Numbered from the stretch's first letter, positions 35,641 to 44,342 are shown. The stretch is DNA of 64,000 nucleotides from Nocardioides bizhenqiangii (GCF_034661235.1 NZ_CP141059.1:1728501-1792500), one strand, 5' to 3'. Notes: a model not told the origin generated them from the sequence alone. Numbers and translations: made by a program.

Positions 35641-36747
35641 GTGCAGGAGGCACTGCCTCGGGAGATGTACGTCGACGAGGCTGCGTGGCGCGTCGAGCGC
35701 GACGCCGTGCTGTACGGCGAGTGGTTCTGCGTCGGCCGCCAGGAGCCCCTCGGCCTCGGCGATCCGTCGCGGGTCGTGGCGCTCGACGTGGCCGGTGAGT
35801 CCGTGCTGGTCACGAGCGACGAGCAGGGCGCACTGCACGCGGCGTACAACGTCTGCCGGCATCGCGGTAGCCAGATACTGCCGGCCTCATCGCCCGACGG
35901 CCCGGCGTCCGCGTGCCAGGCCTCTGCGTTGCGGTGCCCCTATCACTCCTGGACCTACGGCCTCGACGGTCGCCTGCTGAGGGCCCCGCACGCCGATCTC
36001 GACGACACCTCGGCGTTCTCGCTCGCCCCGGTCGGCGTCGAGACCTGGGGCGGCTTCGTCTTCGTCCACCTGTCGCCGGAACGGGCGCGACCGCTCGCCG
36101 AGTCGGTGGCCCGAGCGGACGCCACGCTCGCCAACTACGGCTTGGCCGACCTCGTGGTCGGGGCGAGCTTCCGCTACGACGTGGCGGCCAACTACAAGGT
36201 CCTGCTCGAGAACTACAACGAGTGCTACCACTGCGGACCGGTGCATCCCGAGCTCTGCCGTCTGGTGCCGTCGTTCGCCGGCGGCGGCGACGACCTCGAC
36301 TGGGAGGCCGGCATCCCGCACCGCGAGGGCGCCTGGACCTTCACGACCACCGGCGCCACGTCGCGGGCACCGCTGCCCGGCCTCGACGACGACGAGCGTG
36401 TGCGGCACAAGGGTGACCTGGTCTATCCGAACCTGATGGTCTCGGCGTCGGCCGACCACGTCGCCGCGTTCGTGCTGCTGCCGCACGCTCCGGACCGCAC
36501 GACGGTCGAGTGCTCGCTCCTCTTCGCGAAGGCCGCCGCCGAGGCTGCCGACTTCGACCCGGGCGATGCCGGCGAGCTCTGGGACCTGGTCAACCAGCAG
36601 GACTGGGCGGTCTGCGAGTCGGTGCAGCGCGGGATGACCTCGCGCAGCTACCGGCACGGCTGGTTCGCGCCGATGGAGGACGACAGCCTCGACATCCGGC
36701 GCTGGCTGCTGCCCAGGCTCGGCCGGGATCCGGATGGTGCCACGTGA
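35641..36747 (+). CDS. Rieske non-heme iron oxygenase, alpha subunit (CntA/GbcA-like)
   Basis: A 368-residue oxygenase. The Rieske [2Fe-2S] ligands are C72-x-H74 and C99-x2-H102 (CRHRG, CPYH). The mononuclear iron site has H197 and H202 (NECYHCGPVHPEL) with Asp near 321 (QQDWAVCE). Glu194, three residues before the first His, occupies the place of the bridging Glu of carnitine monooxygenase CntA; ring-hydroxylating enzymes use Asp there. This supports action on a quaternary or N-methyl amine rather than an aromatic ring (inference). No reductase gene is nearby. The GTG start has GGAGGG upstream, and its stop overlaps the next gene. Confidence 0.9.
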   Translation: MQEALPREMYVDEAAWRVERDAVLYGEWFCVGRQEPLGLGDPSRVVALDVAGESVLVTSDEQGALHAAYNVCRHRGSQILPASSPDGPASACQASALRCPYHSWTYGLDGRLLRAPHADLDDTSAFSLAPVGVETWGGFVFVHLSPERARPLAESVARADATLANYGLADLVVGASFRYDVAANYKVLLENYNECYHCGPVHPELCRLVPSFAGGGDDLDWEAGIPHREGAWTFTTTGATSRAPLPGLDDDERVRHKGDLVYPNLMVSASADHVAAFVLLPHAPDRTTVECSLLFAKAAAEAADFDPGDAGELWDLVNQQDWAVCESVQRGMTSRSYRHGWFAPMEDDSLDIRRWLLPRLGRDPDGAT

Positions 36748-37907
36748 CCATGCAGGTCGACTACGTCGTCGCCGGGCTGGGCGCACTCGGCTCGGCGGCC
36801 GCCTACGAGCTGGCGGGCCGCGGCTTCAGCGTCGTGGGGCTGGAGCGGTTCGAGCTCGGCCACACCAACGGTGCCAGCCACGACACGAGCCGGATCCTCC
36901 GGCACAGCTATCACACGCCGGCGTACGTGCGGCTGACCCAGGACGCCTACGCCGACTGGGCCCGGCTCGAGCGCGCGAGCGGTCGTCGCCTGGTCACGAA
37001 GGTGGGCGGCCTCGACCTGTTCCCGTCGCAGGCGGCGATCCCTCCCTCCGACTATCTCCGCTCGTTGACCGAGGTCGGGATCGACCACGACGTGCTCGAC
37101 CCGGGAGAGGTAGCCGTTCGTTGGCCGCAGTTCAGGCTGGCGGACGACGTCATGGCGCTGCACCAGCGCGACGCCGCCATCGTCCCGGCCGGGCTCGGGA
37201 CCCGGACCATGCAGGAGCAGGCGACGAAGCTCGGTGCCGACCTGCGACCGCACAGCCCGGTCACGGGCGTCGACGACCTGGGGGAGGGCGGGATCGCGGT
37301 CGCGACCGGCGTCGGCACGATCCGCTGCCGCGGGCTCGTGGTCTGCGCCGATGCCTGGGTCAACGACGTCGTCGGACACCTCGGCGTCCGGGTGCCGGTC
37401 GAGGTGACCCTCGAGCAGGTCACCTACTTCCGGCCGGCGAAGCCGGCGCGCTTCGCGCCGGAGCGGATGCCACTGTGGATCTGGATGGACGACCCGTCGT
37501 ACTACGGGTTCCCCAGCTACGGGGAGGCGACGATCAAGGCCGCACAGGACTGCGGCGGCCCGGTCGTCGACCCGGACGGGCGTACGTCGGAGCGCGACCC
37601 CGCGATGGAGCAGCGGCTCGCCGCCTTCGTGGGTGACCTGCTGCCGGGCAGCGGCCCGCCGGTGCGCTCCTCGCGCTGCCAGTACACGCTGACTCCCGAT
37701 CGCGACTTCGTGATCGCTCCGGTGCCGGGGCACGAGACGGTCGTGGTGGGGCTCGGGGCCGCGCACGGTTTCAAGTTCGCGCCGACGTTCGGGCGGCTGC
37801 TTTCCGACCTCGTCGTCGATGGCGGCACGGCGACCGATCTCACCGACTTCCGGCTGGACCGTCCGGCCCTGACCGATCCCGCCTACGCCGCCCACTGGTT
37901 GGTGTGA
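36744..37907 (+). CDS. Sarcosine oxidase / N-methyltryptophan oxidase-like flavoenzyme
   Basis: A 387-residue FAD enzyme of the monomeric sarcosine oxidase family, oxidising N-methyl amines to formaldehyde or a methylene-folate donor plus the demethylated amine. It has dinucleotide motif GLGALGSAAAYELAGRG, the family loop HDTSRILRHSYH, and Cys312 in RCQYTLTPDRDF, the position of the covalent flavin Cys315 of MSOX, then GLGAAHGFKFAP. GTG overlaps the Rieske stop (GTGA), so the two act in sequence on one substrate (inference). Confidence 0.9.
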   Translation: MTMQVDYVVAGLGALGSAAAYELAGRGFSVVGLERFELGHTNGASHDTSRILRHSYHTPAYVRLTQDAYADWARLERASGRRLVTKVGGLDLFPSQAAIPPSDYLRSLTEVGIDHDVLDPGEVAVRWPQFRLADDVMALHQRDAAIVPAGLGTRTMQEQATKLGADLRPHSPVTGVDDLGEGGIAVATGVGTIRCRGLVVCADAWVNDVVGHLGVRVPVEVTLEQVTYFRPAKPARFAPERMPLWIWMDDPSYYGFPSYGEATIKAAQDCGGPVVDPDGRTSERDPAMEQRLAAFVGDLLPGSGPPVRSSRCQYTLTPDRDFVIAPVPGHETVVVGLGAAHGFKFAPTFGRLLSDLVVDGGTATDLTDFRLDRPALTDPAYAAHWLV

Positions 37908-37929
37908 CATGCGGTTGGTGGATACAGCC

Positions 37930-38535
37930 TCAGGACAGCGCCTCCGGCTCGATGCCGATCTCGCGGGCGACCGTCTCGGCCACCCATCCCCGCAGCTGCT
38001 CCCGGGAGATCGTGCGATAGACCAGCGCGGCAACGCAGAGGCCGTCGATGAGCGCGGAGACGCGAGCCACGGTGGCGTCCGGGTCGGGACACGTGAACGA
38101 TCCGTCCGCGACGCCCTCGTCGATCAGGGCGCGCAGCACCTCGCACCAGCGCTCCTCCATCCGCCGGAGCACCTTGCGGATCACCGGTTCGCGCTGGGCG
38201 AGCGCCCAGGCGTCGATCCAGATCCGCCAGCCCTTCGCAGCGCCGGTCGGCCCGTAGGAGCGCAGCGCCCGGCGCAGCTTGTCGACCGGGTCGGTGCCGG
38301 CGGCCGTCGCCTTGTCGAGCCGAGACAGGTCCCGCTCGACGGCGTACGCGAACGCCTCGGCGACCAGCGCGTCCTTGGTCCCGAAGTGATAGAAGATCAG
38401 CGCCGCGCTGACGTTCAGGGCCTTCGCGACGTCGGTGACCCGCGTCGCCTCGAGGCCGATCCGGTCCACCGTCTCGGTGGTCGACGCCAGGATCTCGTCG
38501 CGCCGCAGCTCGACGCTGCGCCGGCTCCTGGTCAC
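37930..38535 (-). CDS. TetR family transcriptional regulator
   Basis: A 201-residue regulator. The N-terminal HTH (RRDEILASTTETVDRIGLEATRV followed by LNVSAALIFYHFGTKDALVAEAF) is typical of TetR proteins; the C-terminal helical domain would bind the inducer. The GTG at 38535 lies just before the HTH. It sits centrally in the cluster, convergent with the flavoenzyme and divergent from the second Rieske gene. It is the best candidate to bind the 20-bp palindromes at 27691, 35608 and 43266, a size usual for TetR operators, although none is seen before its own gene. Confidence 0.92.
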   Translation of the reverse strand: MTRSRRSVELRRDEILASTTETVDRIGLEATRVTDVAKALNVSAALIFYHFGTKDALVAEAFAYAVERDLSRLDKATAAGTDPVDKLRRALRSYGPTGAAKGWRIWIDAWALAQREPVIRKVLRRMEERWCEVLRALIDEGVADGSFTCPDPDATVARVSALIDGLCVAALVYRTISREQLRGWVAETVAREIGIEPEALS

Positions 38536-38585
38536 ACCGCACCACTCATGGGTCGCAGCATAGGACGTACGACGAGGGAGGCACC

Positions 38586-39749
38586 GTGACCGTCGACCCG
38601 ATGGAGATCGTGCGCAAGGCCGCACCGCTGGACGGCGAGCCGGTGCTGATGATGCCGGCCGAGGCCTACACCTCGACCGAGGTGCTGGCCTGGGAACGGC
38701 GCCACCTTTTCGCGGGCACGTGGACGTGCCTGGGACGGGTCGCCGACCTGTTCCCGGTCGAGCCCGAGCGCCCCGTCACCCAGCGGGCGCTGATCCTCGG
38801 TGACATCGCGTGCCTGCTGGTCAACGAGCAGGGGACGCTCCGGATGTACGCGAACACCTGCCGGCATCGTGGCCACGAGCTGCTCCCCGAGGGATCGTCG
38901 ACCGAGCGCCGGAGCGTCGTGTGTCCCTACCACGCCTGGACCTACGACCTGCAGGGCCGGCTGATCGGGGCCAAGGGCTTCCGTGACGACGAGGGCTTCG
39001 ACTTCGCCGAGCACACCCTGGCCGAGCTGCCCGTGCGGGTGTGGGAGGGCTGGGTCTTCGGGCACGCCCTGCACCAGGCCGGTTCACCGCAGGTGCCGTC
39101 GTTCGACGAGCATCTCGGTGCCCTCGACACCGTGGTGGCGCCGTACGCACCGGGCACGCTCGTCGTCGGTGACCGCCACACCTACGAGGTTGCGGCCAAC
39201 TGGAAGGTGATCTCGGAGAACTACCACGAGTGCTATCACTGCCCGCTGATCCACCCGGAGCTGTGCCAGGTCAGCCCGCCGTCCTCGGGTGACAACTACG
39301 ACCTCCCGGGCAGCTGGGTCGGTGGCTCGATGGACCTGCGCGACGGCATGCGCACGATGTCGCTCACCGGTGAGCTGGCCGCCACGCCGCTGCCCGGTGC
39401 GCCGCCGACGACGGTGGAGTACCTGCACCTGCTGCCGAACCTGCTGGTGTCGGCGCATCCCGACTACGTGATGACCCACCGGATGGTGCCACTGGCGCCC
39501 GACCGCACCTGGGTGGAGTGCTCATGGTTGGTGCTGCCCGGTGCCGATGGTTCGGTGCCCGCCGCGGCCGCCGCCGTGGCGTTCTGGGACCTCACCAACA
39601 AGCAGGACTGGGCTGCGTGCGAGTCGGTGCAGCGGGGCCTGGCCAGCCCGCACTTCGCGCCCGGCCCGTTCGCCCCCAGCGAGGACGCGGTCGCGCAGCT
39701 CGTGTCGATGATCGGTCGGGCCTACCGCACCGGCCGGCTGGTGGCGTAG
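38586..39749 (+). CDS. Rieske non-heme iron oxygenase, alpha subunit, second copy
   Basis: A 387-residue oxygenase. Rieske ligands are C92-H94 and C113-H116 (CRHRG, CPYHAW). The mononuclear site is H218 and H223 (NYHECYHCPLIHPEL) with Asp near 342 (KQDWAACE). Glu215 again stands three residues before the first iron His, as in CntA. It is clearly a paralogue of the product encoded at 35641 but diverged, so it may act on another methyl group or a later intermediate. It is transcribed away from the tetR gene across a 50-base gap without a clear operator. No partner reductase or ferredoxin gene is present. Confidence 0.9.
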   Translation: MTVDPMEIVRKAAPLDGEPVLMMPAEAYTSTEVLAWERRHLFAGTWTCLGRVADLFPVEPERPVTQRALILGDIACLLVNEQGTLRMYANTCRHRGHELLPEGSSTERRSVVCPYHAWTYDLQGRLIGAKGFRDDEGFDFAEHTLAELPVRVWEGWVFGHALHQAGSPQVPSFDEHLGALDTVVAPYAPGTLVVGDRHTYEVAANWKVISENYHECYHCPLIHPELCQVSPPSSGDNYDLPGSWVGGSMDLRDGMRTMSLTGELAATPLPGAPPTTVEYLHLLPNLLVSAHPDYVMTHRMVPLAPDRTWVECSWLVLPGADGSVPAAAAAVAFWDLTNKQDWAACESVQRGLASPHFAPGPFAPSEDAVAQLVSMIGRAYRTGRLVA

Positions 39750-39804
39750 GTGAAGCGCCGGTCGTGGAGCATGTGGTGGTGGCTGGCAGTGGCAAGATGA
39801 CGAC

Positions 39805-40179
39805 GTGGCATCGAACTCCCGCATGGTGGCATTGGGCTTCGGGAAGTTCGCGCGTGCCGACCGCATCTTCGCCCTGGAGCGGATCAGGGGAGAGGAACGC
39901 GGCGAGGGCCGCCGCACTCGAGTTTGGATCGACGGGATCACTGACCCCTTGATCGCCTCCAGGACAGAGATCACGATTCTTCGCGACATGGGCCAGGAAT
40001 CCGCCGTCGCTGCACCGGAGCTCGACGAGGCGTTGGACCTTGCCGCGCGTCTGGCGGCCGCGGCAGAGGAGGGTCGTGTGGATCTGAACGACCTGGGCCG
40101 TCGCGCGCGACGCCTTCTCGCCACCACAACCGCGTCGTCAGTGGGAGGGGACTCGACGTCGCACCGCGTCCCTGAGTGA
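39805..40179 (+). CDS. RemA-like (DUF370) regulatory protein
   Basis: A 124-residue protein. The N-terminal half LGFGKFARADRIFALE ... GRRTRVWIDGITDPLIASRTEITIL follows the RemA/DUF370 pattern (GFGNFV.ADRI; GRKTRAVI; DSDHVILS), an oligomeric DNA-binding fold known from Bacillus matrix regulation. The C-terminal part (residues 65-124) is a short helical extension not found in RemA. GTG 39805 was chosen because the DUF370 core starts right after it. The assignment rests on motif resemblance only and needs a profile search; the neighbours do not explain its role. Confidence 0.65.
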   Translation: MASNSRMVALGFGKFARADRIFALERIRGEERGEGRRTRVWIDGITDPLIASRTEITILRDMGQESAVAAPELDEALDLAARLAAAAEEGRVDLNDLGRRARRLLATTTASSVGGDSTSHRVPE

Positions 40180-40231
40180 CCGCCGACTCGCGGCGGTAGG
40201 ACGCGCCTAGCGAGTGACGAGGACCGACCTG

Positions 40232-42160
40232 TCACCGCGGGACGTGCTCGGCCCACTCCCGGTGGGACACCTGCTCGTCGCCGTCGTACGCCGTCACGTC
40301 GATCACCACGTCGTAGCCCTCGGCGCTCACGTCGATCCGCATCGTCGAGGTGACCCGGACCTCGATGCCCGGCCAGGTGAGGCGGTAGGTGCAGGAGGCT
40401 GTGGCGTGCTGGGCGAAGGTGACGTTGTCGACGATGACGTCGCCGGCGTACTCCTCCGTGGCGGTGCCGTCGTGGGGGACGTCGTACGTCGACCCGTGCC
40501 GCACCGAGCAGGTGGTGGTCTGGCGCAGGACGTCGCGGGTTGTGGTCCAGCTGACGCCCGCCGGATCCTCCGAGGAGGTCTCCGCTCCCGGGGCGAAGCC
40601 CGGCTCCCAAGCGGTGCCGTCGTAGATGGGCAGGTCGAGCGTGCCGCCGTGGACGGTCAGGGTCACCGGTGCCGGTGGCGCGATGGTGTTGGGCCAGTCG
40701 GAGCCCGCCACCGAGAGCCGGATCGTCTGGCCGTGCGCGAAGGCGTAGGCACACGCGTCGAGGTCGATGGCGACGTCGTAGACCTGTCCGGGTACCAACG
40801 GGGTCGGCTCGGCCGGCGCGTGCACGCCGTCGCGGTAAGTGAGGTCGAGGCTGCCGCGCGTCACCAGGGCCGACGCGCCGTCGGCGAACACGTCGCAGAG
40901 CTTCACCGAGAGGGATGCAAGCGGGGCGTCGGCGCTGACCCGCAGCCGCGCCACCGGGTGTCCGAACAGCACCTCGCCGGCGGCGGGCCAGGCGAAGGTC
41001 AGAGAGTAGGCGTCGTCCTCGCGCTGGTCGCCGGAGAGGCCCCACGGCAGGTGGCCGCCGCAGTCGATCCACGCCGCCGTGCCGATGTCCGGCTTGACGA
41101 CGAGCGAGCTGGGACCGTCGAAGGCCAGGGTCTCGGTCGACGACATCGCCGAGGGCCAGGTGTCGCGCACCCAGTAGCCCTCGTGCTGGTCGAGGAACGC
41201 GGCGGGTCGGGTCGCCGTCCGCACGAAGACCTCGACCCGGTCCTCCTGCGGCGTTTTGGAGCCACCGTCGCGCAGCCAGTGGTCGAACCACGCGACCATC
41301 TCGACGTCGAGGTCGAGCCGCGGCCCGGGATAGGCGGTCGTGGGGTCTGCGTGCACCCACGGACCGGCCAGCAACCGGTGCGGCACTCCCGCCTCGCGCA
41401 GCGCCGCCACGGTGCGGAACGTGTTGTTGCGGTAGCCGTCGGCCCACCCGGCCACCAGCATCACCGGGCACTCGATCCGGTCGTAGCCGTTGCCCTCTCC
41501 GTCGGAGCGCAGCGACCCATGTCGCCAGTAGGGGCCGTCCCGGTTCTCGCGCAGCCAGGTGAGCATCCACGGCTCGACCGTCTCGAGCCGCCGTCGCCAC
41601 TCGTCGCGCCAGCCGTCGCCCCACACCGCTGGCACCGGCGGCAGCACCGTCATCGGCGTCATGTAGTGGTCGTAGTCGACGAGGTCGACCAGCCGCAGCG
41701 CGCCGCCGCGCCAGTGCACGTCGTCGGTCCACCGGTCGTCGCTCGCGTAGATCGCGCAGACGGCCTTGAGCGCCGGGGGCCGCTCGGCGGCGATCTGCAG
41801 CGAGTTGAAGCCGGAGTACGACGTCCCCCACATGCCGACGTTGCCGTCGCACCAGTCCTGGTCGGCCAGCCAGGCGATCACCGCGACCAGGTCGGACTGC
41901 TCGGCCTCTTGGTACTCGTCGGTCGGGTCGCCGGACGACGAGCCGGTGCCGCGGAGGTCGAGCCGGCACACGGCGTACCCGAACTGGTCGCGCAGCCGGC
42001 GGTAGCTCTCGGCGTACGACGACGTGAGGTCGTCCTTGCGGTAGGGCAGCGCCTCGAGCAGGCACGGCTGCGGGCCGCGGTCGTCGTCGGGGAGGTAGAG
42101 GGTGGCGGCCAGCTCGACGCCGTCGGCCATGGGGACCCGGACCTCGAGCTCAGTTGCCAC
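40232..42160 (-). CDS. CocE/NonD family hydrolase
   Basis: A 642-residue serine esterase or peptidase of the S15/CocE group. The nucleophile lies in GMWGTSYSGFN, acid and His later in the alpha/beta domain (VAGWADGYRNN, LAGPWVHADP). A C-terminal jelly-roll domain (PXPEP_C-like; FGHPVARLRVSADAPLASLSVKLCDVF) completes the family layout. Members cleave esters, amides or X-Pro dipeptides. Start at 42160 overlaps the preceding P1 peptidase stop by 11 bases, so both share one message read from the 43.2 kb divergent promoter. Confidence 0.92.
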   Translation of the reverse strand: MATELEVRVPMADGVELAATLYLPDDDRGPQPCLLEALPYRKDDLTSSYAESYRRLRDQFGYAVCRLDLRGTGSSSGDPTDEYQEAEQSDLVAVIAWLADQDWCDGNVGMWGTSYSGFNSLQIAAERPPALKAVCAIYASDDRWTDDVHWRGGALRLVDLVDYDHYMTPMTVLPPVPAVWGDGWRDEWRRRLETVEPWMLTWLRENRDGPYWRHGSLRSDGEGNGYDRIECPVMLVAGWADGYRNNTFRTVAALREAGVPHRLLAGPWVHADPTTAYPGPRLDLDVEMVAWFDHWLRDGGSKTPQEDRVEVFVRTATRPAAFLDQHEGYWVRDTWPSAMSSTETLAFDGPSSLVVKPDIGTAAWIDCGGHLPWGLSGDQREDDAYSLTFAWPAAGEVLFGHPVARLRVSADAPLASLSVKLCDVFADGASALVTRGSLDLTYRDGVHAPAEPTPLVPGQVYDVAIDLDACAYAFAHGQTIRLSVAGSDWPNTIAPPAPVTLTVHGGTLDLPIYDGTAWEPGFAPGAETSSEDPAGVSWTTTRDVLRQTTTCSVRHGSTYDVPHDGTATEEYAGDVIVDNVTFAQHATASCTYRLTWPGIEVRVTSTMRIDVSAEGYDVVIDVTAYDGDEQVSHREWAEHVPR

Positions 42161-43226
42161 GCGCGAGCTCTTCTATCAGCCGGGCCACTGTCGTGGGGTC
42201 GAGGCCCTCGCTGGTGTTGCCGTCGCGGCCGGTCGTCGTCGGCGCGGTGAGCATTGAGTTGAGCACCGCCTCCTCCGAGGCGTCCACCACCGCCTCGAAC
42301 AGGTCGTCGAGTCCAGCGCCGGAGACGACGTCGCCCGCCTCCCAGGAGAGGCCGGGCGCGCGCCGGGTCGTCGAGACGCCGAGGAAGATCTCGCCGCTCC
42401 CGTTGTGCGCGGTCGAGCCGGTGCGGGCAAGCCCGAGACCGATCCGCCGTGCGAGACGGGCGCAATCGGCGCTGATCACCGGTGCGTCCGTGAGCACCAC
42501 GCCGATGCAGGAGCCGGCCGGCGGCCGGGGCTGGGGGTCCTCCGGGAGCAGGCGCCCGAGGTGGAGGCCGTCGACCGTCAGCCGCTTGCGCTCCCCGAAG
42601 TTCGTGAGGAGCAGCACCGCCACCGTGTGCCCCTCCGGAGTGATCCGCGACGAGGTGCCGATGCCGCCCTTGAACCCGAGACACGACATGCCGGTGCCGG
42701 CACCCACCGCACCTTCCGGGGGAGGGGTGGCGCCGCCGCGCGAATCCATCGCGGCGCGGTGTGCGGCCACCACGTCGTCGTGCTCGACCTGCATCCGGCG
42801 GCAGTCGTTGAGGAAGGAGTCGTCGCACTCGGCGACCACCGGGATCACCACCGCGTCAGCGACCCGGACGTCCCGCTCGAGCTCGATCCGGCAGGCCGAG
42901 TCGTAGACGCGTCCGAGCTGCATGGTGGAGGTGAGGTAGATCGGCGTCTCGAGGAGGCCCCACTCGCCGGCGCCGATGAAGCCGGTGCACTCGCCGGCCC
43001 CGTTGAGGACGGCGCCGCCGGCCGCGGCAGGTCGCGCGTAGGCGTCCTCCGCCACGACCAGCGCGGTCACCCCGGTGCGAGCGACGCCGCGCCCCTCGGG
43101 CGGCGGCGCCTCGTCGCGGTGGATCGTGGTGTGTCCGATGCCCACGCCGTCGACGTCGAGGACGGAGTTGGTGGGCCCGGTGGGCAGGACGCCGATCTCG
43201 ATCCCGATCTCACGCGCGCGCGCCAT
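42150..43226 (-). CDS. P1 family (DmpA-like) N-terminal nucleophile aminopeptidase
   Basis: A 358-residue protein of the DmpA/BapA family, which self-cleaves before a Ser to form alpha and beta chains and removes N-terminal D- or beta-amino acids. The expected cleavage point is Gly238-Ser239 in PAGSCIGVVLTDAPV, the family motif, so the nucleophile is present. Other marks are NSVLDVDGVGIGHTTI, NGAGECTGF and GMSCLGFKGGIGTSSR. ATG 43226 has GAGGA 7 bases upstream. First gene of a two-gene unit with CocE, divergent from the HDAC-like gene with operator D between. Confidence 0.9.
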   Translation of the reverse strand: MARAREIGIEIGVLPTGPTNSVLDVDGVGIGHTTIHRDEAPPPEGRGVARTGVTALVVAEDAYARPAAAGGAVLNGAGECTGFIGAGEWGLLETPIYLTSTMQLGRVYDSACRIELERDVRVADAVVIPVVAECDDSFLNDCRRMQVEHDDVVAAHRAAMDSRGGATPPPEGAVGAGTGMSCLGFKGGIGTSSRITPEGHTVAVLLLTNFGERKRLTVDGLHLGRLLPEDPQPRPPAGSCIGVVLTDAPVISADCARLARRIGLGLARTGSTAHNGSGEIFLGVSTTRRAPGLSWEAGDVVSGAGLDDLFEAVVDASEEAVLNSMLTAPTTTGRDGNTSEGLDPTTVARLIEELARGN

Positions 43227-43265
43227 GCCCACATCCTCGCGGGACGAGTCGGTCGGGCGCCATAC

Positions 43266-43285
43266 TGCTGACTCATGAATCAGTA
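43266..43285. promoter_or_regulatory. Putative operator D, 20-bp palindrome over the HDAC-like start
   Basis: TGCTGACTCATGAATCAGTA, differing from operator C at only three positions. The ATG of the HDAC-like gene (43275) lies inside it, and the divergent P1 gene starts 40 bases away, so one bound repressor could block both units. Confidence 0.75.
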
Positions 43286-44342
43286 CCGGATGCCCGTCGT
43301 GTGGTCGCCGGCCACCCGCGACCACGATCCGCGGAATGAGGTGTGGGTCGGGGTCGCCACGACCGGCACCGAGGTCGCCGCGCGGGTCGACGCGATCCTG
43401 GCGGCGGTGACCGGGGCTGGACACCCGGTGACCGAGGCCGCGACGCATCCCGACGACGTGCTCGCCCGGGTCCACGAGCCGTCGATGCTGACCTTTCTCG
43501 CCGAGGCCGCCGAGCGCTGGCGGCAGGGTCCGTACGCCGACCTGGTCGGCCAGACGCGGGTGGTCCCGTACCTCTTCACGACGCCGGCGATGACTGCCGG
43601 TCTCCCCACCCGGAAGGCGGTGGCGATCCACGCCGAGGCGGGCAGCTACGTCTACGACACGATGACGCTGGTCGGCCCCGGCACCTGGGAGGCCGCCCGT
43701 GCCGCCGTCGACTGCGCGCTCACCGCGACCGACCTGGTGCTCGCGGGGGAGCGCGCGGCGTACGCGCTGTGCCGGCCGCCCGGCCACCACGCGACCCCGG
43801 CCGGCTTCGGCGGCTCCTGCTACCTCAACAACGCCGCGGTGGCCGCCGAGGCGCTGCGCGCCGGCGGGCACGACCGGGTGGCGGTCATCGACATCGACGC
43901 GCACCAGGGCAACGGCACCGCCGCGATCTTCTACGACCGGGCGGACGTGCTCTACGGGTCGGTGCACGTCGACCCCGGCGCCGGCTGGTTCCCGCACGTC
44001 GTGGGCTACGCCGACGAGACCGGCGCCCGCGCCGGCGCGGGCGCGACCCGTAACGTGCCGCTGCCTGAGGGGACCGGCGACGCACCCTGGCTCGAGGCGG
44101 TCGGCGGCCTGGCGGACTGGGTGGTCGCCGAGGGCTGCTCGGGCCTGGTGGTCTCGCTGGGCGTCGACGCCGCGGCGGACGACCCCGAGAGCCCGCTCCT
44201 GGTGACCGCCGACGCCTACCGTGCCGCCGGGACCGTCCTCGGCGGTGTCGGGCTGCCGGCGGTCGTCGTCCAGGAGGGCGGCTACCACCTGCCGACGCTC
44301 GGTGGGCTGGTAGCGGCGTACCTGGACGGCCACGGCGGTTGA
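43275..44342 (+). CDS. Histone deacetylase-fold amidohydrolase (acetylpolyamine amidohydrolase type)
   Basis: A 355-residue zinc amidohydrolase that removes acyl groups from amines. The active-site His pair is in CRPPGHHA (171-172), zinc ligands Asp208 and His210 in VIDIDAHQGNGT, a third Asp in the DDPES segment, and the transition-state Tyr in QEGGYHLPTLG. GGSCYLNNAAVAA is a family signature. ATG 43275 lies inside operator D with no ribosome-binding site, so the message may be leaderless; ATG 43290 is the alternative. Within the cluster it could release an acyl group from an acylated amine (inference). Confidence 0.92.
   Translation: MNQYRMPVVWSPATRDHDPRNEVWVGVATTGTEVAARVDAILAAVTGAGHPVTEAATHPDDVLARVHEPSMLTFLAEAAERWRQGPYADLVGQTRVVPYLFTTPAMTAGLPTRKAVAIHAEAGSYVYDTMTLVGPGTWEAARAAVDCALTATDLVLAGERAAYALCRPPGHHATPAGFGGSCYLNNAAVAAEALRAGGHDRVAVIDIDAHQGNGTAAIFYDRADVLYGSVHVDPGAGWFPHVVGYADETGARAGAGATRNVPLPEGTGDAPWLEAVGGLADWVVAEGCSGLVVSLGVDAAADDPESPLLVTADAYRAAGTVLGGVGLPAVVVQEGGYHLPTLGGLVAAYLDGHGG

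Noticed and set aside
40214..42250. 678-residue plus-strand ORF
   Set aside because: Antisense shadow of CocE; His/Arg/Gly-rich and without recognisable domains.
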